Both the position numbers and the translations under genes were made by a program. Under the pieces are notes generated by a model that worked only from the letters and a program-made list of their open reading frames with translations, did not search any database and was not told the DNA's origin. This document shows, one piece after another, positions 56,473 through 64,000 of a stretch of 64,000 nt of DNA; within the stretch, counting starts at the first letter, position 1, and each line of letters begins with the position of its first letter. Source of the stretch: Promicromonospora panici (GTDB lineage: Bacteria; Actinomycetota; Actinomycetes; Actinomycetales; Cellulomonadaceae); the NCBI RefSeq assembly GCF_900608595.1, contig NZ_UWYY01000026.1, forward strand, positions 1 to 64,000. Reading direction: 5' to 3'.

Positions 56473-58495
56473 GCTGTGCTCGCGTCTGGTCGACCGGGGC
56501 GAGCTCGGGCTCGGTGCCGAGCCCGGTCACGCCGGCGGTCGGGCCGCCGAGCGCGTTGACGGCCGGAGCGTCGGGGGCGACCGCGTCGAGCTCGACACGG
56601 TCGTACTTCACGTACTGGTGGAAGACCTGACCGTCGGACCGGTCGGTGATGCGCCACCGGCCACCCACGCGCACCGACTGCGGGGCCTCGGAGTACGCGC
56701 CGAAGACGCCGCACCCGTTGGGGTCGAGTGCCACGCCGTTCGAGATGTGGTCGTCCATCTCCTGGCCCTCACCGGGGTAGACGCGCCCGTTGCTGCCGAT
56801 GAACTGCACGGACACGTCACCGGTCGGGTGGTAGCCCGGCGCGGCGCAGACGAAGACGCCGACGGCGAGGTAGCCCGCGAAGTCGTCGTAGGACTCGCCG
56901 ATCACGGCGCTGTAGTTCCAGAGGGCGAACACCTGGTTCGCCTGGAACGGCGACGACGTCGAGGACCGGACCCACATGTAGGTGCGGTTGCTGGTGTCCT
57001 TGCCGGCCATGTTCGACACGACCACGCGGAACCGGTTGAGCTCGTGGGCCGTCTTGGCGGTGAACCGGTACGTGGAGCTGTTCGAACCGACGTTGCTCCA
57101 GGCGCCGCTCGCCGGCGTCCAGCGCTGCCACTGGTACTTCAGGCCGCCGCCGGTGGCCGACACCTTGAGCGTCACGGTGCGGCCCGGCGTCGTGTCCACG
57201 TAGCGCGTCGGGTGGGTCGTCACGTCCGGGCGGCTGATGCCGAGCGGCCACTTCACGGTGTTCGTAGCGGCGCTGCGGCGGGTGGCCGGCAGATACGCGT
57301 ACTTGCGGCCGACGATCTCGACGGAGATGTTCTTGCCGTGCTCCGCACGCGTGAGCTTGTAGGTGCGGCTCGTGGCGCCCGGGATCGGCCGGCCCTCGGC
57401 CCGCCACTGGTAGGTGACCACGGACGGCGTCGGCGACCAGGTGCCGCGGTTCGCGGTCAGGGTCTGGCCGACGCGGAGCGTGCCGCTGATCGTCGGGGAG
57501 GACGCCCGGTCGAACGGCTTCTTGACGACGGAGGCCGCCGACGTGATGCTCTTCGTCGTGTAGCCGGGCTTGGACCCGGTCACCGTGACCGTGAGCTGGT
57601 CACCGTGCAGGCGTGACGGGATGCGGTAGTTCCGGCTGGTCGCGCCCGAGATCGGGTTGCCGTTCGCCTTCCAGCGGTACGTCAGGGACGCCTCAGGGGA
57701 GAAGTGGCCGGTCGTGGCGCCGACGAGGCCCCCGACCTTGACGGTGCCGTTGATCTTCGGCGTCGTCGTGGTGAAGGAGGCCTTCGCGACCGTGGCGGAC
57801 GCGCTGTAGACGGTCTTGGGGGCGTACCCCTCCTTCGTCCCGGTCACCGCGAGACGCAGCGTCTTGCCGGCGTGGGCGGCCTGCGGGATGAACGTGGACG
57901 TGGTGGCGACCGTGGCGCCGTCGATCTGCCACCCGTAGGCGAGCGCGGTGCCCTCGGTCCAGACGCCGGCCTGGGCGGCGAGCGTGGAGCCGACCTTGAC
58001 CGTGCCGGAGATCCTTGCCGTGCCGGCCACCAGCTCGCCTTCGGCCACAGGTCCGACGGCGGGCGCGGCGACGGGGTCGCTCGTGGCGCCGGCCGTGGTC
58101 GCGGCGACCCTGCCGATCACGTACTTGCCCAGGTGTGCGGGCAGCACGGTGATGGACGCGTCGGTCGCACCCTCGACGAGTACGTCGGCGTCGTCGAGCA
58201 CCGCGTCGTCGCTGAGCAGCCAGGAGTAGGCGCGGCTCTCGGGCTCGGGCGCCCAGGTACCGCCGGTCTCGTCGAGGGTGAGCTCGGAGCCCACCGCCGC
58301 GACACCGTCGACCTCGGTGGTCCCGGTGAAGACCGGTGCGTCGGCCGTCTCCGCGGCTGATGCGGGCACCGCGACGAGTGGCGTGGCGATCAGGGTGAGT
58401 GCGGCGAGCGATGCGCTGGCGCGCCAACGCCGAGCGGAGCTCCGAAAGGGTACGGCGAGCGCACGAGGAGCATCACCGAGGGGCGTGGGGTTCAT
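56462..58495 (-). CDS. Secreted Ig-repeat protein
   Basis: 677 residues. After a basic N terminus, signal helix SASLAALTLIATPLVAVPA, then four to five tandem modules of about 85 residues of the type GTVKVGSTLAAQAGVWTEG...YGWQIDGATV...KTLRLAVTGTKEGYAPKT, which recur in the protein at 61010. A C-terminal region (about 430-677) has a further Ig-like module and an uncharacterised beta domain with VFVCAAPGYHPTGDVSVQFIG. No catalytic residues or anchor motif seen. ATG 58495 has AAGGA 5 bases upstream. Probably a surface or wall-binding protein. Confidence 0.82.
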   Translation of the reverse strand: MNPTPLGDAPRALAVPFRSSARRWRASASLAALTLIATPLVAVPASAAETADAPVFTGTTEVDGVAAVGSELTLDETGGTWAPEPESRAYSWLLSDDAVLDDADVLVEGATDASITVLPAHLGKYVIGRVAATTAGATSDPVAAPAVGPVAEGELVAGTARISGTVKVGSTLAAQAGVWTEGTALAYGWQIDGATVATTSTFIPQAAHAGKTLRLAVTGTKEGYAPKTVYSASATVAKASFTTTTPKINGTVKVGGLVGATTGHFSPEASLTYRWKANGNPISGATSRNYRIPSRLHGDQLTVTVTGSKPGYTTKSITSAASVVKKPFDRASSPTISGTLRVGQTLTANRGTWSPTPSVVTYQWRAEGRPIPGATSRTYKLTRAEHGKNISVEIVGRKYAYLPATRRSAATNTVKWPLGISRPDVTTHPTRYVDTTPGRTVTLKVSATGGGLKYQWQRWTPASGAWSNVGSNSSTYRFTAKTAHELNRFRVVVSNMAGKDTSNRTYMWVRSSTSSPFQANQVFALWNYSAVIGESYDDFAGYLAVGVFVCAAPGYHPTGDVSVQFIGSNGRVYPGEGQEMDDHISNGVALDPNGCGVFGAYSEAPQSVRVGGRWRITDRSDGQVFHQYVKYDRVELDAVAPDAPAVNALGGPTAGVTGLGTEPELAPVDQTRAQLTD

Positions 58496-58691
58496 GGGGG
58501 TCCTTCGCGATCCGTGACAGGACGTGGCGCGCCGGGACCGTCGTCGGCGCCCCGGGCTTCGCGAACGTAGCGCGCAGCGAACCCGTCCGGAAAGCAACAT
58601 CTGCCAGGAATCGGCGGAACTCCGTCGGAGTTCACCCTCCACTTCACCCGCTGTGCGGCCGGTCCGGGGTGCCGAACCGGCCGGGCAGCCC

Positions 58692-59540
58692 TCAGAACGG
58701 CCGACGCGCCGTGACCAGGATGCGCGGCGCCTCGTCGACGAGCTCGTTGCCCGTCGCGAAGTGCATGTGCAGCGCGCGGAGCCCCGCCTCGTGCCGTGCG
58801 ACGGCGGCCGGGCTGAGCTCGGAGAGCTCCGGCACCTGCCACGCGGCCATTCGCAGGTACCAGAGCACGGACGACAGGTCCTTGAACGTGCGCGTGCCCG
58901 CGTACTCCTTCGCCTCGACGATCTCCAAGCCGGACGCGACGAGCCCGTCCGAGATGACATCGATCGTCACGCCGTCCGGGTCCCAGCCGAGCGGCACCCC
59001 GAGCGCGCGATTCAGTGCGATGCCGTCGCGCGTGTCCACCTGCTCGGTGAGTAAGGTCCCGCCCGGCTCCAGCACGCGGCCGGCCTCGTCGGGGTCGATC
59101 GTGCTGAACCGGCTGAGCACCACGCTGTACTGGCCGTCGAAGAACGGCAGCAGCATGTCGCCCGTCCAGGACGGCTCCGCTCGGCGCACGTCCACGCCGA
59201 GCGGCTCCAGGCGGCGTCGGGCGGCGAGGAAGGCCGGGCCCGTCTCCGTGGCCGCCGAACCGCTGGGAAGCGGGCCGAGGCCCGCGAAGAAGTCGCCGTT
59301 GCCGGTGCCGATGTCGAGCACGGCACCCCGGGACTTGAGCACGATTTTTCGGGCGAGAGCTGGGTAGTCCCACTCCGGCGAGTCGATCGTGAGACGGTCG
59401 TCGACGGGCGAGTCGTCGAGACCTCCCGTGAACAGCGCTGCGGGGGTCGAAGGGGTCGCAGGGGCGTTGCGCGCCCATTCGATGTGGTCCTCGAACGGCG
59501 CGTCCGGCGCCGGAGCTGGGGCGATCGAGACGTCAAGCAT
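58692..59540 (-). CDS. Class I SAM-dependent methyltransferase
   Basis: 282 residues. LDIGTGNGDFFAG is motif I, followed by ETGPAFLAARRRLEPLGVDVRRAE (motifs post I and II) and DGQYSVVLSRFSTIDPDEAGRVLEPGG (motifs II-III). Resembles Methyltransf_11/25-type small-molecule methyltransferases. ATG 59540. Divergent from anmK with a 72-bp gap. Substrate unknown. Confidence 0.87.
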   Translation of the reverse strand: MLDVSIAPAPAPDAPFEDHIEWARNAPATPSTPAALFTGGLDDSPVDDRLTIDSPEWDYPALARKIVLKSRGAVLDIGTGNGDFFAGLGPLPSGSAATETGPAFLAARRRLEPLGVDVRRAEPSWTGDMLLPFFDGQYSVVLSRFSTIDPDEAGRVLEPGGTLLTEQVDTRDGIALNRALGVPLGWDPDGVTIDVISDGLVASGLEIVEAKEYAGTRTFKDLSSVLWYLRMAAWQVPELSELSPAAVARHEAGLRALHMHFATGNELVDEAPRILVTARRPF

Positions 59541-59612
59541 GGTGCAGATTGTGGCGCAAAGTTGGACCAACGGGTTAACACAGTCGCGAACTCGACCGGA
59601 GGTGTCGCTCCA

Positions 59613-60875
59613 ATGCTGGACCGGATCCGTGGAAATCGAGCTTCACCTGCAGAGACGCCAGCTCCGTTGCGCGTGGTCGGGCTCATGTCCGGCACCTCCC
59701 ACGACGCCGTGGACGCCGCCGCGGTCGAGCTCCGGCTCGTCGGCGACACCCTGATGCTCACACTGCTCGGGCATCTCTCCGCCCCTTACCCGCAGCGACT
59801 CCGGTCGGAGCTCGTCGCAGCTCTGCCACCCGCGCCGACCACCTTGGAGACCGTGTGCCGGCTCGACACCGGAATCGGGCAGATCTTCGCCGACGTCGCC
59901 ACCCGCGCCGTGGCCGAGCTCTGCGCAGGCCGCGCCGACCTCGTCGTCTCGCACGGGCAGACGGTCTTCCACTGGACCGCCGACGACGGCGTGCGCGGCA
60001 CCCTGCAGATCGGCGAGCCCGCCTGGATCGCCGAGGCAACGGGGTTGCCTGTCGTCTCCGGCCTGCGGACGCGCGACGTCGCCGCGGGCGGCCAGGGCGC
60101 TCCCTTGGTCGGGCTGTTCGACGCGCTGTGGCTCGCCGGCCGGCCCGGCTCCGCCGTCGCGCTCAACCTGGGCGGCATCGCGAACGTGACGGTGCTGCGG
60201 GGGACGGTCGAGCCTCACTCACTGTTGGTCGAGCCTGTCGAGACCCCGCTCGCCTTCGACACCGGCCCCGCCTGCGCGCTGCTCGACGCCGCGACGCGGC
60301 ACGTCACGAACGGGCGCCAGGCCTTCGATGCCGACGGCGCTCTCGCCGCCCGCGGCCGCGTGCTCCCCGATCTGCTGGACCGACTGCTCGACGAGCCGTA
60401 CTACACACGCCCGGCACCGAAGTCGACCGGCAAGGAACTCTTCCACCTGGACTACCTGCTGGCTCGCCTGGGGCCGCTGCAGCCGACGCCCGAGGACCTG
60501 CTCGCCACCCTCGTGGCGCTCACCGCCCGCACCGTGGCCGACGCCGTCCGGGGCACCGCCACCGAAGTCGTCGCCTCGGGCGGGGGTACGCGCAACCCCG
60601 TGCTGATGGCGGCGCTCCGGCAGGAGCTGCCGGACGTCGCCGTCCGGACCTCCGACGAGCTGGGCGTGCCGACCCAGGCCAAGGAGGCGCTGGCCTTCGC
60701 GGTGCTCGGCTGGCACACCTGGTACGGCCTGCCCGGCGTGCTGCCGGGCGCCACGGGCGCGAGGCACCCGAGCGTGCTCGGCTCCGTGACGCCGGGCGCG
60801 GACGGGCGGTTCCCGCCAGGCCGGGCCGCCGCCGTCGGGCAGCCGAGCCGGCTGGAGCTCCGCGACGGGGCCTGA
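59613..60875 (+). CDS. anmK: Anhydro-N-acetylmuramic acid kinase
   Basis: 420-residue sugar kinase that opens and phosphorylates 1,6-anhydroMurNAc to MurNAc-6-phosphate in cell-wall recycling. VVGLMSGTSHDAVDAAAVEL is the N-terminal phosphate-binding block, RTRDVAAGGQGAPLV carries the catalytic aspartate region, LNLGGIANVTVL and VVASGGGTRNPVLM are later ATP-site motifs. A short insert LLVEPVETPLAF comes from a 20-bp dispersed repeat (60226-60245). ATG 59613 follows GGAGG by ten bases. The wall-recycling partner MurQ is not in the window. Confidence 0.93.
   Translation: MLDRIRGNRASPAETPAPLRVVGLMSGTSHDAVDAAAVELRLVGDTLMLTLLGHLSAPYPQRLRSELVAALPPAPTTLETVCRLDTGIGQIFADVATRAVAELCAGRADLVVSHGQTVFHWTADDGVRGTLQIGEPAWIAEATGLPVVSGLRTRDVAAGGQGAPLVGLFDALWLAGRPGSAVALNLGGIANVTVLRGTVEPHSLLVEPVETPLAFDTGPACALLDAATRHVTNGRQAFDADGALAARGRVLPDLLDRLLDEPYYTRPAPKSTGKELFHLDYLLARLGPLQPTPEDLLATLVALTARTVADAVRGTATEVVASGGGTRNPVLMAALRQELPDVAVRTSDELGVPTQAKEALAFAVLGWHTWYGLPGVLPGATGARHPSVLGSVTPGADGRFPPGRAAAVGQPSRLELRDGA
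60226..60245. repeat. 20-bp dispersed repeat inside anmK
   Basis: TGGTCGAGCCTGTCGAGACC, 19 of 20 identical to 32438-32457 in gcvP. It is in frame and encodes part of a loop insert between conserved AnmK strands. Confidence 0.65.
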
Positions 60876-60902
60876 GCTGCTGGAACATCGCCGGGTGAAG
60901 TA

Positions 60903-60918
60903 CGGGGCGGACGCCCCG
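60903..60918. terminator. Short GC hairpin after anmK
   Basis: CGGGGCG/CGCCCCG with a two-base GA loop, 28 bp after the anmK stop. No U-tract follows, so termination is only possible. Confidence 0.35.
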
Positions 60919-60972
60919 ATCTCGGCGAAAACGCAGGTGTGCGGCCGATACAGTCACGCGACTTGTCGTTCC

Positions 60973-60989
60973 GCGCATGGACCATGCGC
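60973..60989. repeat. Conserved 17-bp leader palindrome, copy 1
   Basis: GCGCATGGACCATGCGC, a palindrome except for its centre base, 20 bp before the start of the Ig-repeat protein. The same 17 bases occur at 62958-62974 before the next gene within a conserved leader. Confidence 0.65.
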
Positions 60990-61009
60990 CTCTTCTGCTG
61001 GAGCGCTCA

Positions 61010-62926
61010 ATGCCGACCCCACATCTTCGGCGATTCCTTCCTTCGGCCCGCCGGGCCTGTGCGTCGCTGGTGGCGTCCGGGCTGGTGCTCGCGCTCGCCA
61101 CGACGACCGCCGGCGCAGCGCCTGCCGAGGCGGGGCAGGTGCCGTCAAGCCCTGCAGTGGCGACGACGAACGCGACGGCCGAGCCGGCTCGGACCATCGT
61201 GGCAGTGAACGGCTCGGCGTCGTGGCGGACAGGGACCGAGTTCGTCCCGTTCGTCGTCAACGTCCGCACAGTCGAGGGGGCCCCGACCACCTCCGGGTAC
61301 GTACAAATCCGTAACCCTACGACCGGCGAGCACCTCTATCACACTTCTCACGGCGAAGGCGAACAGTCGCTCGAGGTGTCAGACCTGGCGCCCGGCGACC
61401 ACGAGCTGGTGGTACAGCACTTCGCGGACGACGGGACGGCTTCGTCGGAACCGCTCGTCTACCCGGTCACCGTCCTCCCGCCGTCTCCGACGAGGACCAC
61501 GGCGACGATCGTCAACGAGACGGTGCACTATCAGAACCAGATCGACGTCGAGGCGCATGTCGAGACTCTGGACGGTTCACCTGTCGAGTGCGGGTCGCTC
61601 GTCGCGGAACTGACTGACGGGACGGATCTCGGAGAACTGACACAGGGCTGTTCGCAGACCTCTTCGCTCGAGCTCTCGGGGATGGCCCACACGTTCGATC
61701 TCGCGCCGGGTACATATCAGGTGATCGTCCGCTGGGAGGGAACGCACCCGGCTGATTCCGGTTCGGCAACCGCCGGGCCGACACTCGTGTCGCAGACGGG
61801 TCCATTGCCGGTCACGATCCGCAGGGCCGGGACCACGACGATCGTCTCGGGCATCACGGAGGACGTCGCGACCGGCAAGGTCCGCATAGACGTCGACGTG
61901 AATGGGCCGGACCCGGCCCTCGGTGGGCCCGGGAAGATCGTCCTGAGCATCAATGGCGCCGACGTCGCCACCCAGGCCACCGACAAGCTGGACGGCGCCT
62001 CGTTCGTGCTCGACACCGCGACCCTCCCCTACGGGATGCTCATCGTGGGTGCGCGCTACACGGGGTCGGCTTGGCACGCGCCCAGCCAGGCCATGACGGG
62101 TTGGGAGCACACCCAGAAGATCTTCTTCGCTCCGAATCCCACGGTCAGCGGCACGGCGCAGGTGGGCTCCACGCTCGTCGCAGGGACCGGCACCTGGTCC
62201 CCGGAGCCGATGATCATCACGTACTCGTGGCAAGCGAACGGAGCGATGATCGCGGGCGCGACGAACTCGACCCTCAAGGTTCCCGCTTCGGCCGTAGGCA
62301 AGCGGATCACCGTCCGGGCGACCGGCACGCGCCCTGGTTACCCGACGAAATCGATGACCAGCGCGCCGACAGCCGTGGTGGTCCCAGGCGCCTTCAAGGC
62401 GCCACAGCCGACGGTCACCGGAACAGCGAAGGTCGGCAAGACGCTCACGGTGAGCCGGGGAACGTGGTCGCCCACGCCGTCGTCCGTGAAGTACGTCTGG
62501 AAGGCGAACGGGGTCACCATCTCGACCCGGACCACCAACACCTTCGTGGTGCCGGCGTCGGCGAAGGGACGGCGGCTGACCGTCACAGTGACCGGTTCCA
62601 GTGCTGGTTACACGACGAAGTCCGTCACCAGCGAGCAGACTGCGGTGATCGCGCCCGGGACGTTCACCGCGTCGCGCCCCACCATCACCGGGACGAAGCG
62701 CGTCGGGTACACCCTGACCGTCAGCAAGGGCACCTGGTCGCCCGCGCCGTCGTCTGTCACGTACGTCTGGAAGGCGAGCGGCGTGAAGATCGCCACGCGG
62801 ACGAGCAACCGGTTCGTGATCCCGGCATCCGCACGCGGAAAGCGCCTGACGGTCACGGTGATCGGTTCCCGCACCGGCTACACGACCAGGTCCGTCACGA
62901 GCGACCGCACAGCGACCATCCGCTGA
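61010..62926 (+). CDS. Secreted Ig-repeat protein, tandem copy
   Basis: 638 residues. Signal peptide RRACASLVASGLVLALATTT, then AGAAPAEAG. The N-terminal half has Ig-like modules (VNVRTVEGAPTTSGYVQI; two cysteines in CGSLVAE and GCSQTS). The C-terminal half has three 85-residue repeats of the form GTAKVGKTLTVSRGTWSPTP...YVWKANGV...GRRLTVTVTGSSAGYTTKSVTS, the same module as in the protein at 56462. ATG 61010 with GGAG 6 bases upstream; an in-frame ATG at 60977 lies in the leader palindrome. No enzyme motif; probably a surface protein. Confidence 0.82.
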   Translation: MPTPHLRRFLPSARRACASLVASGLVLALATTTAGAAPAEAGQVPSSPAVATTNATAEPARTIVAVNGSASWRTGTEFVPFVVNVRTVEGAPTTSGYVQIRNPTTGEHLYHTSHGEGEQSLEVSDLAPGDHELVVQHFADDGTASSEPLVYPVTVLPPSPTRTTATIVNETVHYQNQIDVEAHVETLDGSPVECGSLVAELTDGTDLGELTQGCSQTSSLELSGMAHTFDLAPGTYQVIVRWEGTHPADSGSATAGPTLVSQTGPLPVTIRRAGTTTIVSGITEDVATGKVRIDVDVNGPDPALGGPGKIVLSINGADVATQATDKLDGASFVLDTATLPYGMLIVGARYTGSAWHAPSQAMTGWEHTQKIFFAPNPTVSGTAQVGSTLVAGTGTWSPEPMIITYSWQANGAMIAGATNSTLKVPASAVGKRITVRATGTRPGYPTKSMTSAPTAVVVPGAFKAPQPTVTGTAKVGKTLTVSRGTWSPTPSSVKYVWKANGVTISTRTTNTFVVPASAKGRRLTVTVTGSSAGYTTKSVTSEQTAVIAPGTFTASRPTITGTKRVGYTLTVSKGTWSPAPSSVTYVWKASGVKIATRTSNRFVIPASARGKRLTVTVIGSRTGYTTRSVTSDRTATIR

Positions 62927-62957
62927 CCTCCGGCCCAACTACCCCACATCCGTTCGC

Positions 62958-62974
62958 GCGCATGGACCATGCGC
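62958..62974. repeat. Conserved 17-bp leader palindrome, copy 2
   Basis: Same 17 bases as 60973-60989, 21 bp before the ATG of the RCC1-like gene. Here the internal ATG is out of frame with the gene, so the word is conserved for a reason other than translation start. Confidence 0.65.
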
Positions 62975-62995
62975 CCTCCTCTCCTGGAGTACCCG

Positions 62996-64000
62996 ATGGC
63001 GCTTTCAGCCCTCCGACCGTTTCTTCCGGCTGCCCGGCAGACATGCTCGTCCGTGCTGGCGTCCGGCCTCGTCCTCGGCCTGGCCGTGACGACGGTCGGT
63101 GCGGCTCCCGCCCAGGCCACTGAGGCGGCGTCGAGTGCCGTTTCCACGGCCCTCACCGAGCCGCTCGACCCGACATTCGTCCAAGAGGGCATGCCCAGCC
63201 CGCACGGCGGGCAGGTGGTGATGTGGGGAGACCGGGACTGGGCGTATCAGCCGGGCATGAACACTGTTCCCGCGGCACTGCCCGACGGCGTCGAGGCAAC
63301 CGCGATCTCCTCTTACAGCAGCGAGCTCCTCGTGCTGCGTAGCGACGGACTCGTCGACGGGTACGACTCTTCCGGTGCGCTCGACCCACCCGCGCCGCCC
63401 GCAGGAATCTCGTACACGGCGATCTCCGCGAGCGCTGAACGGCTCCTACGGTCTGACGGAGTGGTCGTCGACACTTCCGGAAATGTCGTGCTCACTCCGC
63501 CGCCCGGCACGGTGTACACAGCGGTATCCGGGTTCGATGCCCTGAGGTCCGACGGCGTCATTGCTCCGCTCAGTGGTGACGGCGCCAGGTGTGCAGACGG
63601 ACGCCGGCCGGGTCCGGGACTCCGGTACACGGCGATAAGCAGCTTTCCCGACTACCCGGTCTGGGCAGCACTCCGATCCGACGGCGCCCTGGTCTACTGC
63701 GCCAAGTCCGGCGAGACGGTCGTGACGAAGCCGACTGCGGGCACCCGCTTCGTCGGCGTCGACCAGTCCGAGGACGAGATCCTCGCCGCCACGTCGGACG
63801 GTCGGATCGTGGCGGTCCTAGGCGCGCAGCCGCCGGCGGTGCCGGACGGCCGCTCGGTCGTGTCACTGGCTGCGATGGGTGCCGGGCAGGGCGCCGCGGT
63901 CCTGGACGACGGGTCGATCCTCAGGTGGGGGCTGAGCGGCGAGGGCAGCGAGCTCCCGGCGCTGCCGGCCGAGCGGGCGGTGTACTCGGCCGTCGAGAAC
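62996..64000 (+). CDS. Secreted RCC1-like repeat protein (partial, runs off the window)
   Basis: At least 335 residues, open at the right edge. Signal peptide CSSVLASGLVLGLAVTTVG, then AAPAQA; nearly the same leader and signal as the preceding gene, so the pair arose by duplication of the 5' part. The mature protein has repeated strands YTAISxSxxxxLxALRSDGxV (for example YTAISASAERLLRSDGVV, VYTAVSGFDALRSDGVI, YTAISSFPDYPVWAALRSDG, SILRWGLSGEGSELP), the pattern of RCC1/BNR-type beta-propeller blades. ATG 62996 follows CTGGAG. No catalytic residues. The end is beyond the window. Confidence 0.8.
   Translation, partial: MALSALRPFLPAARQTCSSVLASGLVLGLAVTTVGAAPAQATEAASSAVSTALTEPLDPTFVQEGMPSPHGGQVVMWGDRDWAYQPGMNTVPAALPDGVEATAISSYSSELLVLRSDGLVDGYDSSGALDPPAPPAGISYTAISASAERLLRSDGVVVDTSGNVVLTPPPGTVYTAVSGFDALRSDGVIAPLSGDGARCADGRRPGPGLRYTAISSFPDYPVWAALRSDGALVYCAKSGETVVTKPTAGTRFVGVDQSEDEILAATSDGRIVAVLGAQPPAVPDGRSVVSLAAMGAGQGAAVLDDGSILRWGLSGEGSELPALPAERAVYSAVEN

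Overview
The window is about 70% G+C, with GTG and TTG starts beside ATG, Tat-type secretion signals, LacI/TetR-controlled sugar ABC transporters that lack their own ATPase, SigE-type ECF sigma factors and a tandem glycine riboswitch. This points to a Gram-positive actinobacterium. My best guess is Micrococcales, in the Promicromonosporaceae/Cellulomonadaceae range; the genus is inference. It looks chromosomal. I see no insertion sequences, phage genes, tRNAs, rRNAs or CRISPR arrays.

Layout. 0-8.4 kb: a DrrAB-like exporter with a divergent TetR regulator and palindromic operator, DNA-3-methyladenine glycosylase I, an F420-type oxidoreductase with a TetR regulator, a NYN nuclease with two LOTUS domains, and an App1-like phosphatase. 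8.4-15 kb: a sugar-uptake locus (two permeases and a Tat lipoprotein binding protein) divergent from a LacI regulator and a GH2 glycosidase, with CAACGTTG operators at both promoters. 15-18.9 kb: PlsC acyltransferase, a secreted amidase, Hsp20 with a CIRCE-like site, and MetF. 19-22.2 kb: a second sugar ABC transporter. 22.4-29 kb: a secreted protein, a small membrane protein, a 1208-residue NAGPA/metallophosphatase protein, ComB, a Nudix hydrolase and a solo LuxR-type HTH protein. 29.2-34.1 kb: the glycine-cleavage operon gcvPTH behind a two-aptamer glycine riboswitch. 34.2-37.2 kb: a dehydrogenase remnant, a LysR regulator, small proteins and an EEP-family hydrolase. 37.3-51.4 kb: three paralogous genes that each join a SigE-type ECF sigma factor, one membrane helix and a large propeller-like exported domain, plus a fourth truncated copy. 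Among them lie a PAS-ANTAR regulator, an SDR, an aminotransferase and an MNT/HEPN toxin-antitoxin-like pair. 51.4-64 kb: a DUF1992 protein, hydrolases, a low-molecular-weight phosphatase with a possible attenuator leader, AnmK, and secreted Ig-repeat and RCC1-like proteins, the last cut by the window edge.

Most unusual content. (1) The sigma/transmembrane/propeller family: no anti-sigma gene is visible, the juxtamembrane motif and a cysteine pair are conserved, and two copies share the same promoter sequence. This could be a one-protein envelope-sensing transcription system. (2) Two intergenic arrays built of exact 16-bp units (4+4 and 3+3, head to head) that form giant stems between convergent genes. 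(3) A second family of about 61-bp hairpins with a conserved loop.
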